In this document: piece by piece, positions 59,270 through 64,000 of the stretch
Numbering within the stretch: position 1 is the first letter of the stretch
Layout of the letters: each line of letters begins with the position of its first letter
NCBI GenBank assembly: GCA_018873245.2
Contig: JAEMBT020000001.1
Coordinates: 16,956,220 to 17,020,219, forward strand
Source of the DNA: Archegozetes longisetosus
Lineage: Eukaryota > Arthropoda > Arachnida > Sarcoptiformes > Trhypochthoniidae
Length of the DNA stretch: 64,000 bases
Direction: 5' to 3'
The notes under the pieces: generated by a model
Database searches by the model: none
What the model was told of the DNA's origin: nothing
What the model saw: only the letters and a program-made list of their open reading frames with translations
Position numbers and translations under genes: made by a program

Positions 59270-59640
59270 TTTCTTTTAATTTGATCGTTGGTTTATATTT
59301 AAGATGAAAGGATAGTCATTTGGTTAATCATTATTTGTGTCCCATCAGATGCGATTTAGTATTGTTCATGTACAAGCATTCGTTACATTTGACAAGTTTT
59401 TCTTTATTGTGACCAAGTCAAGCCTTGACTGCAACAGAGCCTCTTCTTTATCGAAAAACATCAAAAGAGTTCGTTAAAGCATTAGTATTTATATGCTATA
59501 TTTAGTGCTTTAGCTACTTAAGTTTCCCAATACAATATTATTTTGAATCTGAGCCTTACGTAAGAACTATTGAACACCACTATTGAATTGAGTTCGGATT
59601 GTTAGCAGTTTAGAACTAATACAACTTTTCATATGTTTGT
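59270..59640 (+). repeat. Repeat family R2, copy 1
   Basis: Matches 60060-60430 over about 370 bp, with shared words TTTAATTTGATCGTTGGTTT, CAAGCCTTGACTGCAACAGA and TGAATCTGAGCCTTAC. It adjoins an R1 copy, so R2-R1-R2-R1 looks like a tandem duplication of a unit of roughly 790 bp. Confidence 0.75.
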
Positions 59641-59649
59641 CTACAAATA

Positions 59650-60190
59650 TCTTTATAAAATGTAATTTTGTTACAAAAATATACTTATTTTTGTCTTATT
59701 TAGTGCATCTGGAATGTTTGCTTTGAACTTAATGCATCTCTTGATGTGCTAAAACATTTATAGATTTTAAAACATTAAATTTTATTTGAAAGCAAACAAA
59801 ATCATAACCTCTATCTTTTATCGAAGTTAGAATGCAAGGATTTAGGTCCTTACCTGTGTATCTAACTAGGAAAAGTATATTTTGTACACGTTTTATTAGC
59901 TAACGGTGTATGTTATAGGAAACATGCCTCAAAAGCACGGGAGCGAGCTGTCCGTCAGACCCTATATCTATCCATCGCAGATTATTAAGTTTTATAGTGT
60001 AAGGCTTAGAGTTTATTTGCTTCGAATGTGTTTAAATCCAGAACTAATAAGTAAATTTCCTTTAATTTGATCGTTGGTTTATATTTAAGATGAAAAAGAT
60101 AATCATTCGGTTAAGCTTTATTTGTTCATTGTTTCTGTCTCATCAAATGCGATTTAATATTGTTTATATACATTTTTCACTTTTGAAAAG
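59650..60190 (+). repeat. Repeat family R1, copy 2
   Basis: Homologous to 55795-56330 and overlapping the start of the second R2 copy at its end. Includes ATGCAAGGATTTAGG and TATCCATCGCAGATTATTAA. Non-coding. Confidence 0.75.
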
Positions 60191-60430
60191 TTTTTCTTTA
60201 TTGTGATCAAATCAAGCCTTGACTGCAACAGAGTCTCTTTACGAAAAACATCAAAAGAACTCATTAAAGCATCGGTATTTACTATATTTAGCCGTTTAAT
60301 TATTTAAGTTCTCCAATATTATTTCGAATCTGAGCCTTACATCTGTCAGCATAAGAACTATTGAACACTACCGTTCAATTTGATTCTGATTGTTAGCAGT
60401 TTAGGAACTAATCCAACTTTTGATATATTC
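60060..60430 (+). repeat. Repeat family R2, copy 2
   Basis: Second unit of the tandem R2-R1 arrangement, with the same order of words as 59270-59640 and small deletions. Confidence 0.7.
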
Positions 60431-60560
60431 ACCAAACTTTTAGCTCTACTTCAGTGCAGTTTGATATGAATGAGAGCTTGCACTAATAATCATTTATGTA
60501 GTATGTAAATCATTGATATATTATTTTTGTTTTTATACTATCAAAACTTGTGCATCTACT
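60430..60560 (-). repeat. Inverted copy of the repeat in the fatty acid synthase intron
   Basis: The reverse complement matches 45480-45615 (TTTGATATGAATGAGAGCTT and flanks). Confidence 0.6.
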
Positions 60561-60834
60561 AGTATGTGTTAATGTATACTTTTCTGTGTTTAGTCACAAA
60601 CATAAGGCTTGGATTTAAAAAATGTCGAGTTGGTGAATGAGACTAAATGACTAGAACTCAATATTGAATATCAAAGTTTTAGTTTAGCTTTAATCATTAT
60701 TGAGATGTCCTTTTGACATTTGAAGATAGAGAAGAAACTCCTCTTGTCCTCAAAGCTTCATACATACTAATCATTAAAAATTGTTCAGGCATAGAGTGAT
60801 TTCTTACTAATGATCGGCAACACATTTAGGAAAT

Positions 60835-61030
60835 TCCAGTCTCTAATTATACATCTGATAAGAAAAAGCGTGTGCAAGTATTAATGGCTTACAGCGTATG
60901 ATATAGGAAACATGTCTTAAAGTATAGGAACAAGGTTCCGTAGACCTTATCTGTATTGATCGTATCAAGTTTTATGGTATAGAGCTTAGAGCTTGTTTCT
61001 TTCAAATACGCTTAAATTGCGAACTATAAA
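60835..61030 (+). repeat. Repeat family R1, partial copy 3
   Basis: A degenerate match to the middle of R1 (ATACATCTGATAAGAAAAAG, GATATAGGAAACATG, AAGTTTTATGGTATAGA). Confidence 0.55.
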
Positions 61031-61034
61031 GTGT

Positions 61035-61356
61035 CTTTTTATCCTGTAAACTCATATATTGAGTGCAATTTTTCTTTAATATTACGCACCAATCAGATCA
61101 AACTTATGAAAAAAGTTCGAAATAAGTAGAAGAAAAGATTGTTCTTTAATCATAATGTTTTGTTTAAAAGCACTTTTAGTATCAAAGATGGCGTTTACAA
61201 TAGAGAAAGTCATTGTTTATGAAACTTATTTATTCACTAACTGTCGTTGTGATCAACAAAATAACTTCTGAAACGCTATTGAGAGTTTCAAACAATATTA
61301 TTAAAAGAGTTAAACATTATTTAGAAAATAGTGGACAATATTTTCAACATATGTTA
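61035..61356 (-). repeat. Inverted copy of the repeat at 50604-50910
   Basis: The reverse complement aligns over about 300 bp with 50604-50910. It directly follows an R1 copy, so the R1/R2 cluster and this repeat may be parts of one larger mobile unit. Confidence 0.7.
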
Positions 61357-62282
61357 TAACAGAGCCATGGCCTTGTCGGAAATCCGAATTTATTTTCTAA
61401 AGCTCAAAACTGTCGGGAACTAAAAAAATATGTCCCGATCATGAAATATAATGAAATTAGCTAATATTTAAGTTCCGAAAAGTCCGAAAATTCAAAGTTT
61501 TTCTCAGACCTCCGAATTTTTTTGAAAATTCTGATTTTACTCAGATTTTATCCGATTTTATTTAAGAATGTGAATTCTCCTATTGAAATGCAATCTTTTC
61601 TATTATCAACATTGCAAGTATTTTGCAATTTAAAATTCTTTCAAGAATCGCCTCAAAGTTTAACTGCCTAAAAATTTGGTCTCAAAAGTTTCATTCCATA
61701 TTTTTTTTGATTTTCTTAAAAAGTAGTAAATTAGTGAAAATGCGCAAATTTCTAGTAACTCCAGGTAAATTATCTAAAAGCAAAAATTTTATATCATATG
61801 CAAGATTAAATATATTCATAAAAGTTCCGAAATTCAGCTGCTTTCGTTCCGATCTTCCGACCGAATTTTTATGGTTTTCATTCCGAAAGAATCACGTGTC
61901 TGGTTATAAAGTATTGAATTGCTATTTTTAAACACTAATTCTATTACATTCAATTTGGTTATTAAAAGTTTGTTACATGTGATCTACTCTCGGGTCGAAG
62001 AATAACATTCGTGAACTGCATTTAACGTCTGTGTTGGTCTTTAGGCTTGGGATTGAATTTATTACGTTGTTAGTTACTTAATACAGTAGAATCTCGATAT
62101 TTGAACAATTAATCAAATTAATTAATAAAATTTATTTAATTCACTGAACATTACAGGTCAATACAATCATCACAAACATTAAGTTTTATTGTTTTATATG
62201 TTAGAAATCATGTGTCGACCATTCATGAGATCTTACACAATAAAAACTCTTTTTGAAGAGAGTAGAATCCTTGTACATATAC

Positions 62283-62731
62283 ATGGCCTCGCCAGACCTT
62301 CTTATTGAAGAGCCGAAAATGAAAATAATTCTAGCCGAGAGCTAAAAAATAGTTTTATTGAAAAGTTCATTTAGCAATTACTTTTATCAATAATTTGATG
62401 CTAATAATTGAATCACTAGTGAAAATGTGACTCAATTTCTTTAAATGAGAAGACATCAATTACAATCATATGATTTCATTTCTGAGAATGAACGACAGCT
62501 TCAAATAATAAAATCACTAATTGAAAAATAACAGTTCTTCTACCTTAGTAAAAAAATAGCATTCAAGAAATTTCAATGCAGTCGTACAGTCAATACAGAT
62601 CGTATATAATACTGAAGCCTTTCTAGAAATACTTTTAAGAGTTTACTTATATTTTCTCGAAAGTCTACGCTAACCATGAATTAGTTTTGCGAGCCAGATC
62701 TGGCTCGTGAGCCGTGGTTTGGCGAGGCCTG
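62283..62731. mobile_element. Short hAT-like element
   Basis: The left end TGGCCTCGCCAGACC and the reverse of the right end, AGGCCTCGCCAAACC, are near-identical inverted ends of hAT type. The flanks ACATATAC and ACATATCA could be a decayed 8-bp duplication; the exact boundary is uncertain by one or two bases. The interior of about 420 bp has no recognisable transposase. Confidence 0.65.
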
Positions 62732-63487
62732 ACATATCATTCTCTGACAATTATTTGAAGTTTATTACTTTTAGTCATTGATTTTCGAGTCAATGACAAG
62801 TCCTAATAGTTTATTTTTTATAGTTTAAGAAAAGTTTACGGAATAGTACAGAACTAAGTTGAACTAAGTTCTGTACCATTGCGTAAAACTTTACATATAT
62901 TAAGTTTGTTTGAAAGTATCAAATTTTGAATCAATCAGTAATTTATTTGATATCCTAATTAGAACATCAAAATATAAAAAGCTTTAACTGCTTTGTCCCA
63001 ATTTAGAAGTTAAAAGACATACTGTATTATGATTTGATCATAAGTTTTAGGAATTGAAGGAATCGCTTTAAAAGGCAGACAACTATAAAATCTAGAACCT
63101 TTTTATTGTGAAATACTCTTAAGTGAGTTACAAGGGGTAATTTTGATCCCCCTCTTATCTCGTATCAAAGTTTGATCTTTAGATTGAGTCCGGAAAATAA
63201 GAATTAAAATAAAGTTTGTGTCAATTTATTCTCTATATTTACATAGACCAAGATTACATGAGCAGTTTTCGTGTTCATTCATTCAATATTTAGTGTTAAA
63301 TGAAAGCTAAATATTTTGAAAAGGGCTTCAATGTTTTAAGGAATGCGCCATCAATTAATGCAGATATAAAGACGGGTGAAAATCCCTTGAGTAATAATTT
63401 AGTTTCTTACTATTTCCTTAATATGAGACTTACTAAATGTTAGATGTCTGCTTTTTAAAGCGTCGAGTTCGATTGGCAACCAACTAC

Positions 63488-63604
63488 CATTTGGTGCGTG
63501 TTATACCCCTCAACGTGAGTAAACGAGCCAATGATAGGAAATTCTTTAATTTTGCGTCTTAGGTTCGTTTACTGACATTGAGGGATACAACGCATACTAA
63601 ATAG
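63488..63604. repeat. Foldback repeat with 42-bp arms
   Basis: The arms CATTTGGTGCGTGTTATACC (and on to 63529) and 63562-63604 are reverse complements with few differences. They flank about 32 bp. Possibly a very short MITE; no target duplication was seen. Confidence 0.6.
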
Positions 63605-64000
63605 CGCACTTCACAACTTCTTATCTAAGAATTAAATCCGTTAAACTTTTACAAATTAGTTGAGATTAAAAAAATATAAAACTAATAAATTCCAAGTACT
63701 TAATTGAGTATGCAATTAATCTGTTTTAACAAAACTTTTTAAGTAATTTACATACTGTAAATCTTTAGATAGATCCTTTAAAGTCAGTTTTTGGAAAATG
63801 TTTTATGTTCAATATGACAATCGTTATGTTAAATATAATGTAATAAACGTTAAAACAGATTAGTTGTATATTGAATTAATTATTTGGCATTTGATAATTT
63901 TATATTCGATTTATTTTGACCTTAGCAAACATTCAAGAGTTGAACGTATTTAATTCTTAGTTAACAAGTTGTGAAGTTCACCAGTAAGTAGCAGTGGTTC

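Noticed and set aside
61365-61931. CCGAA-rich stretch with a CAGAGCCATGGCC end and a 102-codon frame
   Set aside because: The left end looks hAT-like but I could not find a matching right end or target duplication, and the frame shows no family feature.
1-64000. CRISPR array, bacterial operons or retrovirus-like elements
   Set aside because: No spaced direct repeats of CRISPR type, no operon spacing, and no gag, pol or long terminal repeat pattern was recognised.

Overview
This is an AT-rich, intron-bearing animal nuclear window. It most likely comes from an arthropod, and a mite-like chelicerate is my best guess. The reasons are an animal type I fatty acid synthase with ten short-intron exons, insect/mite-style seven-helix gustatory receptors, and many hAT, Merlin and piggyBac-like DNA transposon relics. 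There is no operon structure and I recognised no RNA gene. The taxon is inferred from gene families, not proven.

0.8-23.4 kb holds a tandem and inverted array of short-chain dehydrogenase/reductase (SDR) genes sharing one four-exon plan (about 270, 276, 107 and 229-271 nt). Nearly all begin with a secretory signal peptide. Four run on + (841-7024). On - lie three intact copies (13992-15217, 16450-18144, 22199-23426), one frameshifted copy (10855-12096), one decayed copy (19085-20321), an inverted exon1/exon4 mini-copy on + (18680-18953) and a relic first exon (about 10030-10150). The array reads as an inverted duplication around 8-9 kb, later broken by transposons: a Merlin element with 8-bp target duplications, a piggyBac-like MITE inside an intron, and a long-TIR element with a hAT copy nested in it. 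A two-exon four-helix membrane protein gene sits at the centre (7501-8166, -).

26.9-31.1 kb carries a broken gustatory receptor (+), an intact 361-residue one (-) and a fused remnant of the four-helix gene (-).

36.2-46.6 kb is a complete fatty acid synthase gene on the - strand: KS, MAT, DH, inactive methyltransferase-like region, ER, KR, ACP and TE, about 2537 residues. Every splice phase closes except for one apparent 1-nt loss in a homopolymer. At 51.1-51.9 kb (-) is an SREBP-like bHLH reading frame with two in-frame stops, and at 53.2-53.4 kb a relic of a second fatty acid synthase thioesterase exon.

53-64 kb has no convincing intact gene. It holds a dispersed and tandem repeat family, two short hAT-like elements, foldback repeats, a 12-bp minisatellite and the tail of another gustatory receptor.

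The SDR cluster and the fatty acid synthase may both belong to lipid or secreted-metabolite chemistry, but no sequence signal shows that they act together.
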